Below are positions 1 through 13,200 of a stretch of 60,000 nucleotides of DNA, in pieces. The number at the start of each line of letters is the position of its first letter. Within the stretch, counting starts at the first letter, position 1. A program made the translations under genes and the position numbers. This stretch comes from Branchiostoma floridae (lineage: Eukaryota; Chordata; Leptocardii; Amphioxiformes; Branchiostomatidae): assembly GCF_000003815.2 (NCBI RefSeq), contig NC_049986.1, positions 816,864-876,863 of the forward strand, read 5' to 3'. Below the pieces are notes generated by a model. The model ran no database searches. It was not told the DNA's origin and saw nothing but the letters and a program-made list of their open reading frames with translations.

Positions 1-1779
1 TTCACCGCAAAAAGACCTGCACTCTAATGTCCAATGCATGTGTGCCTTCCACTACGGCTCAAATAAGTAACCCTGTGGGGAACTCCAAATCCTCGCAAAC
101 TAGGATTTCAAACTTGGCGCAGCAGATGACCTTTGGTCGCAATAGGCAGACTGTTTCTGTATCTAGGGGACCGGAAATCGTGTGGCCGTGGCAGCGTTGT
201 ACAAGCGGCCACTATAGACTTAATGCTTAGGTCAATGGAAAAGATCCAAGGGACCAACTGAACAAAAAGTGACCGCAATGGCCAGGTGGGCACTATACAA
301 AGTTGGCTGCTAATACAGGTTTGACCGTATGTCGCACTAGAGTTTTGGCCAGGCAAAAAAAAAAATTACAAGAAAAAAAGATATTCCCTCCTACTGACCC
401 TAATTTTTTCATCACTAAAACAGGAAACACAAATTTTTAATCCATAAGCCACTTGACTGTTGAAATAATGGACCGATAAGCCACAACATGTGTAATGTAA
501 CTAGTCTGCCTGCTGGTATTCTGCTCATTTTAAGATATCAGTCCAAAATTCGGTCTGCTGATTTTTTCCAGGTCCAATATTTTTAGAACAGACAAGCAAG
601 AAATACTGGTTTTGTACTGAATGAATGAATGCTACTAGACCACATCAATGTGGTTTCTTTCTCTGCCTTTAAAGATGTCAAGCTACTGGTATCATTTGGC
701 TTTCTGGACATCTGTACCTTGCAACAGTCCATTTCACCCCTCCAATGCATGTATACTTGATTAAAAATATTTCTGTAAGTTTATCAAATGTAGTTGAACT
801 CCAGAGAAGTATACATGTTCTAGTGGTTGCCATTTTTGTAGTTTCTATCAGACTCTGTATCTCAAAATTAGTAGATTTGGTCAATTTCCCCCCATTTTCC
901 AGTGACCCAGCTTTCTAGTACTCATGCCATCAAAGGAGAAGGTAATGTTACATGATACTCTAATTCTCTTGGGCAGTTCACCAGTGGAGGGGAGGTGGTG
1001 ACCTGGGGATCACGCCAAATTAACCCTGACTCAAACTCATGTACAGTTACCATGGACCACTGTCTCAAAACATGTGCTTGCCAGTCTTACTCTACCCCAT
1101 TTGACTGGAGATGAACAATTAGAACTTAAACCTTATCAAATCATCTAAAGACATTTTAGGATTAAGATAAAAAGCAGGAGAACTGCTATTCAATCTGTTT
1201 ATAATGTACTTCAGTGCAATATATGACTTGCACTGAACTGAACTGAAGTTCATTATAACGTAACTATTGATAGCTGATGATCTTTGTAAAACTGAATCCC
1301 ACTCCTGTGTTTTGCCTCTCAAGTAACAATCAACCATCAGCAGAGAAATCCCAATGCAAGAGTATTCTGTACTGATAAAGCAGATGTGGAGTCCATAGGG
1401 GCTCTCTTTCTCAACTCCCTCAGCCTTCCATGTCATGTACTAAATGGCACCATCTGGGAATGACCTGTTACAAACGCATGTCATGCCTGTGATCCTAAAA
1501 CAAACAAATGTGGTCTGTAAACCCCAGGACAGTTCTAATAGCTACTGGTCATACTAGCATTCTAGCAGTGTTTGGCTGTTTGGCAATAATGGAATATGTA
1601 AGGAGAAAAGTTTGTAGGCTAGGCCAAGATCAATGATAAAGTCCAGCTGTGGAGTTTGTAAATGATGTCTTAATTGACATCATTTGTACTTAACAGCATT
1701 TGCAAATACTTAAGTCTCAGATGCAGTGATTATGAAGTAGTCACCAAATAATTAAGTAACTACATATAAGGCATATTGT
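1..1779. other. ALDH intron sequence without a recognised feature
   Basis: No conserved ALDH exon (the missing one should encode the PFGG.K.SG region) and no convincing coding segment on either strand. Only short uninformative open frames. Confidence 0.5.
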
Positions 1780-2830
1780 TGTTTGATATGCAAACGTAGC
1801 CTAATTAGAACAGCTGGAATCTCAGGGCCTTTGTCATTACCAAAGATACTTTTGCCCTAATTATTAATTAAGTCCTCATCATTTACAACATGATAATCAC
1901 AGCATTTCCTCATTATTTATGCAGATGAGGTCCTAATCAGGACAACTTTCATCTTACAGTTACTCTTTTCTAACCAAGCTGCATGAAGACTGTAATCCGA
2001 AAAGCTGACACTTAACACATATAAGGAATCAGTCACAAAGAAACATGATAGCATTGGCTCATTAACTCAATGATTAAGCTCACTTGCTATGCAAATGAAG
2101 TCCTATTTACTAGTAGTCTGATTTTCATGTTAATGCATTCATCCAACTTGATCTTGTAACGATCAACTTTCCATTACCATACAATTAAGAAGTTCTGGCA
2201 TTTCCTTATTAATTATGCAGATTGAATCCTAAATTAGCAGGACTTATATCATGTGGTGACACTCAATTTAACCTACACTATGAAACATTAAGCCCCAACA
2301 ATCCAATAAGCTGTCACTATCAAGTCCCCATCACTAAAAACTAAGGATTATGTTATTTCCTCATTGATTATGCAAATGAATTAGCAGAGCTTAAAATCTT
2401 TATACCATGTGACATTTGTTTCAGCAAAGCTTGGTATATCTTTACCATATAGTATCCATCACTTGTTTCTGAAAGTGGTAGTATTTTCTTTGTTCCCTCG
2501 TTTATTATGCAAATATGGGCCTAATTAGTGTAATTATAGCTTTAAATCATTTGGCCCCAACTAACCAACATGCACTGTAATTATCAAGTCATTATCACCA
2601 AACACAAAGGAATTCTGGCATAATGATATCTTCATTTATCATCCTAATATGAACTTCATTTGCATACTTAATGATAGGTGGTCCAAAATCTAATTATCTT
2701 TTTCATTTAGCATTTCCTATCCAAACACCAAAAAATGTTCTTTAAATCCAAATTCAAGTGTCTTGAGATATTCACATACCAATACTACAAGAAACAGACC
2801 ATCAGCTCATTAATTCATGCATTTTCACAG
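1780..2830. repeat. Degenerate TTATGCAAAT modules in the last visible ALDH intron
   Basis: At least five loosely spaced modules of the form CATTWATTATGCARAT...GTCCTAAT, the same module type as in the foldback at 25100. The intron beyond exon 12 runs from 4216 to past position 1, and I found no coding exon in it. Confidence 0.55.
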
Positions 2831-3260
2831 TCTATCCTGGGTGTGCATCACAGTGGGCCTCCCTTTCCTGACCAGTGGTCTGTCAACTCTTGGCCCACTG
2901 GGCCAGCTTTGTAGGACCAGTGGTCTGGGGCAATGGACTATGGGCCCTTCTGCTCAGACCACTGGGCTGGGCAATGTATAAAGTCATATATCTGGACAAC
3001 CGTGTGCGCTATGACAAAAATTAAAACACCATAATGTAGAGGAGAAAATACTCTTTCTAATGACATTTAAAACTTTGATGCATATTAAGTAATAAAAATT
3101 TTGAATTTGACCAAAGTTTGGAAAATGACTTTCCAAAAATAAAGTGTCTGCTGTTAAATGCTTGTCAGAAAATGAAAATACAACCTAAGCATCACAACTG
3201 ATGAAATTGGGTGACAATCCCAACATCTGCTTGGTGATAAGTACTGTTGGAGAAACCCTA

Positions 3261-4161
3261 AGGCCATACCAATTTAATTTGTTGGTTCTCGGATTTTTCC
3301 AGAAAAAAGTTGGAGCGACAGGGCGAAAAAAAAAAAAAAAAAAAAACTTGCAACAAGTCTGGATTCAGGTCCAGAGTTTCAGGTTGGTAATTCCAGACCT
3401 GAAACCATGGTATATGTGTGGCAAAATACTTATCCAGTTACAATTACATGAAAAATTCGCATGTAAGCATACATTTTACATGTAATTTCAACAATACAAA
3501 CGCAAAATAATGTGCAATCAGTATTACAGGAGTACAAACAGTAATAAATCATCTTAGTAAATCATAAACAACATTAAAAAAACTTTTAAAAATTTTTCAG
3601 CATAGTATAATGTATAATGTAAGTTAGCAACAACAACAAGAAAATGACTTCATTTCACCCAAAAAATAAACGAGTGCCTGAAACATCTGATTCATAAGAA
3701 TTTCATTATTCTCTTTGTGAAAGCTGCAGTTTAAACAAAAAATGCTAGAGTGTACTCCTCATTTGCATGAAATTGCATCTCATTTACATACTTGTGACTG
3801 GCTACATGCTGCATTAGGCGGCCATTTTGGTTTGCCGGCAACGAAATTTTCGTCATTTTCCAGCACAAATTTCACGATCTATTGGTGGTTTTCGATGATT
3901 TACAACACAAAGGAAAACATAAGCAGGTGATAGTTGTTTTTGCATGTCCAGTACTTGTTTCAGAAATTTGTTTAACTGAGCCGAAGTTTGTCCAGCAACT
4001 TGTGGATAATGGGGGCCATTTAACTCTCACGAACATGCAAATGAGTTCTCATGAACATGCAAATAATCTCAAGTTCGCGTGGCAATTTTTATTTTTTTTT
4101 TGAAATTGGGAAAAATAGAAGCGGCGATTCCGAGAACCAACAGATTAAATTGGTATGGCCT
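3261..4161. mobile_element. Long-TIR non-autonomous element in the ALDH intron
   Basis: Terminal inverted repeats begin AGGCCATACCAATTTAATTT and end with the complement. 901 bases, no coding capacity seen. The TIR is related to the shorter elements at 8242 and 10043. Confidence 0.75.
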
Positions 4162-4216
4162 AAGCACACCTTATGGGATGAAGTACTAACTAACTATTAT
4201 GATTAACTATGCTCAC

Positions 4217-7200
4217 CAGACTGTCCCAGCCTTCACAGAGTTAGCAATGGTTAGTGCCTTGTTGATGTCCTTGGTGAAGACTGCAGCAGCCAGTCCGTAG
4301 GTAGTGTTGTTGGCACGTTCGATCACCTCCTCCATGTTCTTGAACTTGAAGATGCTCTGGACAGGGCCAAAGATCTATAAAACAAGGAGATACTCTATGA
4401 ATAGTTAGAATAATGGTCGACGCTGTAGGGCTGATATCAATTAGGATTTTACCATGGTCAATATTGACCGAAGGAGGCCATATAGAATTATAAATAAGAA
4501 TAAATGTTGCCTCTCTGAAGGCAATTAGGCATATTACTGGTAGAATAGAATGGTATCCCTCAGTAGTTTTGTATAGAATGGTATCCCTCAGTAGTTTTGG
4601 TAGTGAGAATTGTTGACAGCACTTTTAGGAGACATAAACTTTATGATAAAGCCATTGTTCCTGTATATTGTGGAGTTTCAGGTGTCAAGTGATCAGGATT
4701 TTTACTGGCTCGCTTCAGAGGTTGGGTCGCGGAGATACTAGTAGTAGTCAGGATTTATACTGGCTCGCTAATCCCTTGAGGCAGTTAAATCCCGACCACT
4801 ACTATCTCTGCAACCTAACGTAACCTCTGCTTGGAGAATAGGGGTAACCCAGCAGTGTGCCAGGCTGAAAATGCACGCTGTACAAAAAATCATAAAGCTT
4901 CACCTAAATTGCCTTCGCTTACATCATTCCATGCACTACTGTTTCGTTGCCGTTGCTAGTTTGTCGGTCAGTAGCTCCCATACCTCTTCCTTGGCGATGG
5001 TCATGTCATCTCCCACATCGGAGAACACGGTTGGCTCAATGAAGTAACCCTTGTCACCATGACGAGCTCCGCCACACTGCAGTTTGGCACCTGCAAAAGG
5101 ACAGTTACATTTTTAGATTAAAGGGGCATTCCACTCCACACGGGAGTGTTATTTTCCGCTAGATATTCATTTTAGGAAGTGATAACTGCATACGACGTCA
5201 CATTATACGATTAAGTACCCAGTTGCTCCACATGCCTCAAAAGCATTCAGTCTTCTACTAAACTCCCCAAGTAACCTCTAATTGAATTAATCCTATGACT
5301 GAATACAATGCAGAACTTTTAGGTAAGGTTACCAAACTAATTTCAGGTTCGCTAAGAAATTTCGTCTTGTTCTTGTATTCTTTGCTATCTTATGAGCAAT
5401 TTGCCTTCTCGGTGTGCTCAGCGTACCTCATTTATTCCGAAAATATGTACGATAAACAAAGTGTCTATGCGTATAGGGAATGCATGGGTAGGGTCTGCAT
5501 GGGTTTAGTGAGTGTCATTATTGTTTTATAAAACACACATCACGTAATTCATCCCAAGGTGAATTCCACAAAATTCGGATGATTATGTATTCATTGACAC
5601 ATCATTTATTAGAAAACAAGACTCCCTTCTGGAGTGGAATGCCCCTTTAATGGTTCAATGGTATATCCTATAGGATAGAGGCTACTGATCATTATTACAG
5701 TAGTAGAACTACAGTTAGATTGTCGTACTGCTGCTAGTGACCACATCTGTATAAGCACCACCAAGCCATTGTGGCCAGCTTTTGGTGGTTCCTTACTTCA
5801 TTAAGCTGTATCGGAGGAAAGTTAGGATTGATATATTTACTAGTTAGGATTGATACATTTTTTATCACTCTTTAGAAAAATAGTGATTTTAAGAATCGAC
5901 AGATAAAGAAAAAATAAGGTTGAAGCTTTATGTGGAAATTTGTAAGAATACCTTGGGTCTTTCCCGACTCGATCAGGCCAAGAATCTTCTGGAACTGCTC
6001 ATCATCAATCTATTGTCACAAAAACAAATGAAATACACCTCAGAGTCCTGTAATTATAATCTGTTTGGATATGCAGTGTGTACTGTTCAGTACAAACATG
6101 GTGTATCACAACTGAAGGTGGTTTGTCGGGTATGAAAAACAAGCAACAAACAAACAGTTTCATAGCAACAAAAAAAGTCTGAAATTATTATAATACTACT
6201 AAAAGGAAACAGCGTTTGAGCTTGATTATATAGGGGAACAATGCGAAAAAGCCCAATAGCTTAATCTAAATATGGATGGATGTACAGTCAAACCTGCCCG
6301 AGCGACCACCTCTTCTCAGCGACCACCTGGCCAATTCGACCGCTTTTTCTCGGTCCCGATTTATTTTCCCATTAACATAAGAATTAAGCGACCTTTTCTC
6401 AACGACCACCTGGCCAACGCGACCGCGACCGGCCCAAATTGGGACCCATAACGACCGCATCATTTTCAAAATTGAGGTTTTCATCGATTTTTTTTACTAG
6501 CGTGATTTTGTGCCGAAATCGGCCTGTTTGCATTGGATTTTGGGGTTAAATTTACAGTTTACAGTGTGCGTGTTGTATTTGACATTAAAGACCTCGCTTC
6601 TTTGCGTGCGTGCAGTGTGCTTGCTATTTGCCATTAAACACAACGGAAACCATTTATACTTTGCATTGGTCATGTTTTGAGTCCATACTCTTCTCAGCGA
6701 CCACCTGTCCAAATCGACCGTTTTTTTCCGGTCCCCCGGGTGGTCGTCTTGGGCAGGTTTGACTGTAACATTTGGAACCGTATAAACAAAATTTTCGTCA
6801 AAAGTACGTTTCACCTGTGGGCCCTGCTCACTCTTTGGGTCGAAGGGGCTACCAACTGTACGCTTCTTGGCGCGTTCCACGCTGCGCTTGACGAACTCGT
6901 CGTAGACAGATTCCTCCACAAAGGTACGGGACCCAGCACAGCAGCACTGTCCCATGTTGAAGAACAGAGCCTGATGGGCCTCCTCAACAGCATGATCCAC
7001 TGTGATACAAGATAGGGACACAAACATGGCATCAATGTTCTGCAATAGAATAACACACTTCTTTCAATTTGCCACTAAAGGAAAGTAGACAATATTGTTA
7101 CAATTACTTAGCCTGGGTACCATCTGGGTAGTAGTTCGCTCCTGTGTTCACCTCTGCTACGCGTCTGGAGAACTGTATATTCAAATCTTTGGTGGTAATT

Positions 7201-10200
7201 ACGTCAGTGAGCGAATTAAGAATGGTTTCTAGAGCGCTCGTTCGATGACAACAGGCCCATCCGCAAGAGGACAGAGGGTGTTTTGGATGTTATGGAACAC
7301 ATGTTTCGAATGAGCACATGAACTCATTTCTTGATTTGCACATGTGTAGGGACCAATCAGCACCCTCATCCCAGATTCCAGACGTTAGAGATGTCAAGGT
7401 TCCTAGACGGAATTGCAAAGAAGCGACTCAGTATACAGTGTATAGTGAAAGTCAGAGCAAAAAGCGACAGTCACTGCATATAGTGTATAATAGATGTTGG
7501 AGCGAACTACTATTTGGATGGTACCCAGGCTAACAATTAACGTTACTTGTACATTTGTATCATAGCCATTGCAAATTCAACTTTCATACATAAATAGATA
7601 AATAAAACTTTAGTCATCAAATCATTGATGCTGTCTGAAACGTCTGAGCATACACAAAATGTATCCAGATACTAGAATAACTTTAAATTTGTGATGGCTC
7701 AGTTCATAAAAATACAAGTGAAGTTGCACTTTCTTATTCATCCTACAAGCATAACACCTCTTAGTCTTATCCTTAGTACTTACTGTCAGCATCAGCAAAG
7801 ATGATGTTAGGACTTTTCCCTCCCAGCTCCAGAGACACCCGCTTCAGGTTGCTGTTGCCAGCCCCTGCCTGGATGATCTTACCAATCTGTGGGGTCATGG
7901 AGACATTTTACTACAACATTTGGTGGGGAATTAAACTTTATCTCTTTGAGTAATCATGATTTACTTTTACTTTCAAGAGGGCTGTTTCAAGTACATGAAA
8001 GTAAATGGGCATTAGGTAGCATGAACCATCTAAACAAATATGGAGCTCACACTCACACTCACTCACAACACATTGGATGAATGCATCTGACCTTTAACAT
8101 CAACACTATTGGCCAAGCATCATCCAAATTTTTTTTTTTTTATATAGTGCCATTTCACTAGCCTCCTGTGCACACTTCAAGCAGGGCTGGCTTTTACTTT
8201 ATGGAGGGTGGGGGCTGGTTTGCTAGTTTCAAAGTTGACTAAGGCCACACCAATTTAATTTCTTGGTTCACAGATTTTTTCATAACAAATATGGAGCGAG
8301 AGGGCGAAATAAAAATAAAAATAAAAATTGTAAAATGGTTGGGGTAAAGATAAGGGCCAATCCAAAACATATAGGATAAAAAGTTTTCAGCTTGAAAAAA
8401 GTACAAAAACACTATTACTGCACAGTAACAGCACCTGTACCCACACTTTGAGGAGCTGAAAATATTAATATAAAGGCCAGTTTGCTACACCAGAAAGTTG
8501 GTGAATTGTTTCACTTATGGTGAAAATTTGCTGAGTGGTAATTTTTTTCCCCCAAAAATAGGAGCGAGCGAATCCGTGAACCAAGAAATTAAATTGGTGT
8601 GGCCTAAGGTTCTCTAATGCCGGGAAAGGGAATTTGCTGAGGAAGAGGTGTACCTATAAAAGTGCAGTGGAAGGGAGTTTTGCCCTGGAGCCACTAACAA
8701 CCAAGAGACTTTTACCATCATCGTCTAACAACATTTTCCAAACATTGTATCTACTTGCTCTGCCTATATTTTATCACATATAACAAATGAGTAGCCTGAG
8801 TGCCAGTCTCTGTAGTGTCACTGCTGGCTTAATTCTTTTGCTTGCTAACCATGTGCTTCCTTCTGAGTAACAAAGTCAGCACACCTCAGTTGAGCCGGTG
8901 AAGGCGACCTTGTCCACATCCAGATGTTCCACGATGTGAGCACCACAGGTCGGTCCGTACCCTGCCAGCACATTCACCACACCAGGGGGGAACCCAGCCT
9001 GCAACCACATATACATGTCTTCAGTTCTTTTAGATGTAATATAATCCAAATAATGGCGCCGGAAACTATCACTTTATAATCATGACCTTAACATCAATAG
9101 CCCCGGTGACTGATAACCATCAATATCAACAGAGTATCCTTCTACCTATGACTGAGCTAACATTGATAATCAGCAAAATATCCCCCAGTACTGTTCTTGT
9201 ATCTCTGGTACCTTTGCTGAGAAGGTTTTACTATAGGTTGTTTGGCATTGTGTGTTTATCATGTGAACAGCATAACTTGAGACAGTATAAACGGATTGTA
9301 GAGTTTATGACATTTGGTATGTAGATAGGTAACTGCAGAATAATTCCAATTATGGACTAATTCTAAAATGTGTTTTTATGATACTGAATCTTGATATCTG
9401 CGCTTTAAAAGTATACCTCATTCATCCAATGATACAGATCAGTACATAAATCCTGGAGTCATAAACTATCCAAACCAAGAGATGACCAGACCTCCTTGAC
9501 CAGTGCGGCCAGGTAGAGCGCGGTCAGCGGAGTCTGTTCGGCCGGCTTCAGGACACAGGTGTTCCCACAGGCCAGGGCAGGAGCAATCTTCCACACCACC
9601 ATGTTGATGGGGAAGTTCCACTGAAATCAGGGAATCTTCAGCAATTAGAATAAAGTATAATTCAGGGTTGTAGCCAGCACCTGTCCTTCAATAATTTTGC
9701 AGCTAGGGACAGAAAAAAAATTTGCCCATTCCGTCCTCTGTGAGCAAAATTTAACCTTAAAATGCAGGAAATAGCATTTCAGAGGTTCTAGATTTCAAAA
9801 TTTTTCTTGGGAGCATGCCCCCAGACCCCCTAGGAACGCTGTGCCAAAGCCATTCAAAATCGAGGGGACAGAAAATGATTTCTGGCTGGCTACATCTTTC
9901 TATTAGTGGACTATCCAAATATTGGCACTCAGGTAATTTTCTTCTGGTTGATACAGTAATATACATCAATTGAACATTAATCATAGTCCTGATGAAACTG
10001 TTCACTTATCAGTTTTGACATGTGTATCACAATTTTGTCATCAGGCCACACCGATTTAATTTCTTGGTTCACGGATTCGCTCGCTCCTATTTTTTGGGAA
10101 AAAAAAAATAAAAATAAAAATTACCACTCAGCAAATTTTCACCATTAATGAAACCATTCACCAACTTTCTGGTGTAGCAAATTGGCCTTTATATTATAAG

Positions 10201-13200
10201 CTCCTTAAAGTGTGGGTACAGGTGCTGTTACTGTACAAAAATAGTGTTTTTGTACTTTTTTCAAGCTGAAAACTTTTTTTCTTTATGTTTTGGATTAGCC
10301 GTTACCTTTACCCCAACCATTTTACAATTTTTATTTTTATTTCGCCCTCTCGCTCCATATTTTTTATGAAAAAATCCGTGAGCCAAGAAATTAAATTGGT
10401 GTGGCCTCATGTCTCAAAGATATTTTGTATACATAACATTTTGTGTCAAAACCTTAAGTACATTGTGATACATTTTTTAAGATTTAAGAGTTGATAAAAA
10501 GCTTAAGATTATATGACATAGAAGTCAAAACATGTGCAGTACTTACCGGGATGATCTGTCCACACACACCCACTGGCTCATGGCGGGTGTAGGTGAAGTG
10601 GGGGCCATCTGTGAAGAAAATTGACGTAATGATGGAAAGGGACGTAGCTATCTAATATTGGTTCCCTGGGTCTTGCTTAAAAAGTAAAAGTTTACGCAAA
10701 TTAAGTCATAGACAGAAAAACAGTTAACTTCTAAGTTACTTGTAGAACAGATTAAGATTAACTCCAACTAATATTTCCACAATAGCTTGTATAGAGTCCA
10801 ATTGACTGTAAGTATACACGGGCACTTTAAGGCCTGTGACAATTTTGGTCGAACATGAAATTTGAACCACTGCATGACCTCAGGTAACCCCGCCGGGCCG
10901 GAGCGTTTTTAGAACGGTCCAATGTCAGTACCCAATGTTACATTGCGAAAACAGGAACTTACGATGCACGGGCCACACTGACTACTTTTCTTGAGACTTA
11001 TTAATGTTGAATGTTAAAGATATTCATCTAGTATTTATCAAATATCGGCATAACTAGAAGCGGTTAACAAAAGGGCACCCCCGCGAGATCTGCAAGTGGT
11101 ACAGTCCGAACATGCGTTCCGACCTCCCGGGGTGTGGAGTGGCGGGAAAACAGCGAGGCGCTCATACTTCAAGGAAACAGCAAAATAATGCTATAAATCG
11201 GTATTTCTAGCCCAAAATGATTGTATGGCAGTTGACTGATGTCTTATAAGGCTAACTGCTTGCGAAATTTCGCATTGATACAACAGCAATTTAACAGATA
11301 CAGACATAAAACATTCATATTTTACCATCGGTTAATGTTACGTACAGTCAAACATGTCTTACTTGGGCGCAGTTCATGTAGGGTAAGTAGTGTTTCGTCG
11401 GCCCCTGCCCACATCAGGGCACCAGTTTTATTACGAGTTTTGTGCAGATTTAGGTTCATTAAGCCTTAGACCTTCAGAAATCAAGCGGGCCTTCTTGCAA
11501 TATCTTTGATTTCCGTGGCTGTATTGATATTTGTACGAAAAATACCAAAAAATTGTCAAAAAATTCTGTTTTTGCCCCAAAACGGAGCCTTACCGATGTA
11601 AAGCGGCAAGATCCCCAGGCATATTAGATATCACAGAGATATAATCTATTACTCCAGAAAATATGACTCAGTTAGACAATCATTTCATAGTGGGCACAGA
11701 CCCATTTTAATAGCATCCCTATTTTTTACCAAAAAATGGTTTTTTAACCCCAAAATATTGAGGATCCACAATTTTCTTGTCATCATATTTTGAATATGGG
11801 TGAATTACGTTAACTGGCCAAAAATTGTTGAAAACAGATGGTTACATCAAAGGTTATGGCCATATAACTGCTCGACTGAGAATCTACAGGTGTCACAGGC
11901 CTTAAACTGCCTGTGTAAAGCATTCAGCTTCTGTTGCAGCTACTTTATACCTTAAATGTACAGATTTTTACCTAAAGTTTATGAAAATTATTATAAAATT
12001 ATCTTAATTTCATGTTACACATTTCTTTGATATATGACGTTATGACATGAGCAGGTCCATTACTAACCGACAGGGATGGTCTTCCCGGTGATCTTGTCAC
12101 ACCACCCAGCAAAGTACCTGACGATCTTGATGGGCTCCAGCACATCCACATAGTACGACTCAAACAGGGGCTTCCCGTTGTCAAGGGTCTCCAGGTTCTG
12201 CAAGTGTTGTTTGTTTGTTTATTTGTTTGTATTTTTTATAAGGTATCGATTCCCTTAGGTTTTTCATAGCAAAGACATGGAAAATTCAAGGAAGAATTCT
12301 AAAATCTTAGCAATCAAAAGTAAAATCATTTTGCACAACTATGTAGTAAATCAATTCTTATAGATTCTAAGATTAATCAACAATTATTTATGGCTGCTGT
12401 ATTTCAAGAGAGAAAAGAAGATATAGTCTTTTGAATCATATTTTAGTAACAGAGGCAAACATACTGCAATTCACTTTGTCTCAGTACCCAACTTTCACGG
12501 TCTGAGAAAATTTATCTTGTTCTCGGAATTAGATGTTCATGGTGGCAGCACGTGCAGGCAGGGCTCTAGCCAGCGTCCGTTTTTCCGTCAATTGACGGAA
12601 ATTTGCTGCGTGTGACGGAAAAATTTTAAAACCAATCCGCCAACCTTGACGGACAAAAATCTGATAAAAGCTCCTTGGTGGAAGCTACAGGCGGCTTAGG
12701 GACGCCGTCCACGGCCGTAAAATCCACACACTGTTTGTTTTGCTATTGTTATGATTGTTGACAATGTGTGTCGGTGACCTTTTGCATACAATAATCTCAT
12801 TAAAACCCGTTTTTCAAGGTCTCAGTTCAGTCTCTCTAACTCCTGGAATAGTGTTTTCACGACAATGGGAATTGCCTGACAGAAAAAAATTCGAGCTAAG
12901 AGCCCTGCTTGCAGGTAAAAAAAAAGGCTCTATGATGCATTTGTTATCAGTAATCATGATAAGTTCACATTACCGTCGTCACTGTGAAAACCGTGAACAT
13001 AAAAGTACCAGTACATTGAAAAAAATCAGGAATTACCAAATCTGGTTAAGTTTTATGTTTATTCATGATGAAGAAAGTAAAAACGTGTTCTCACAGCGAG
13101 GTAGTCCTTGTCTCTCTCCATCAGATCAGCCAGTTTGTACAGGAGTCTCCCGCGCTGAGACGCGTCCATGGTCCGCCACGGCGTGCCCAGCTGAAATGCT

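Noticed and set aside
1780-2830. CRISPR-like array from the regularly recurring TTATGCAAAT modules
   Set aside because: Units are degenerate, spacing is uneven, the genome is clearly eukaryotic, and the same modules occur in transposon-like foldbacks.
1-4216. Terminal ALDH exon within the window
   Set aside because: I looked on the minus strand for the PFGG.K.SG and EVKTVT region and found nothing; the exon must lie left of position 1.
6497-7045. 182-codon minus-strand ORF treated as a gene of its own
   Set aside because: Only its 6815-6999 part is coding (ALDH exon 9). The rest reads through both splice sites into a mariner-type MITE.
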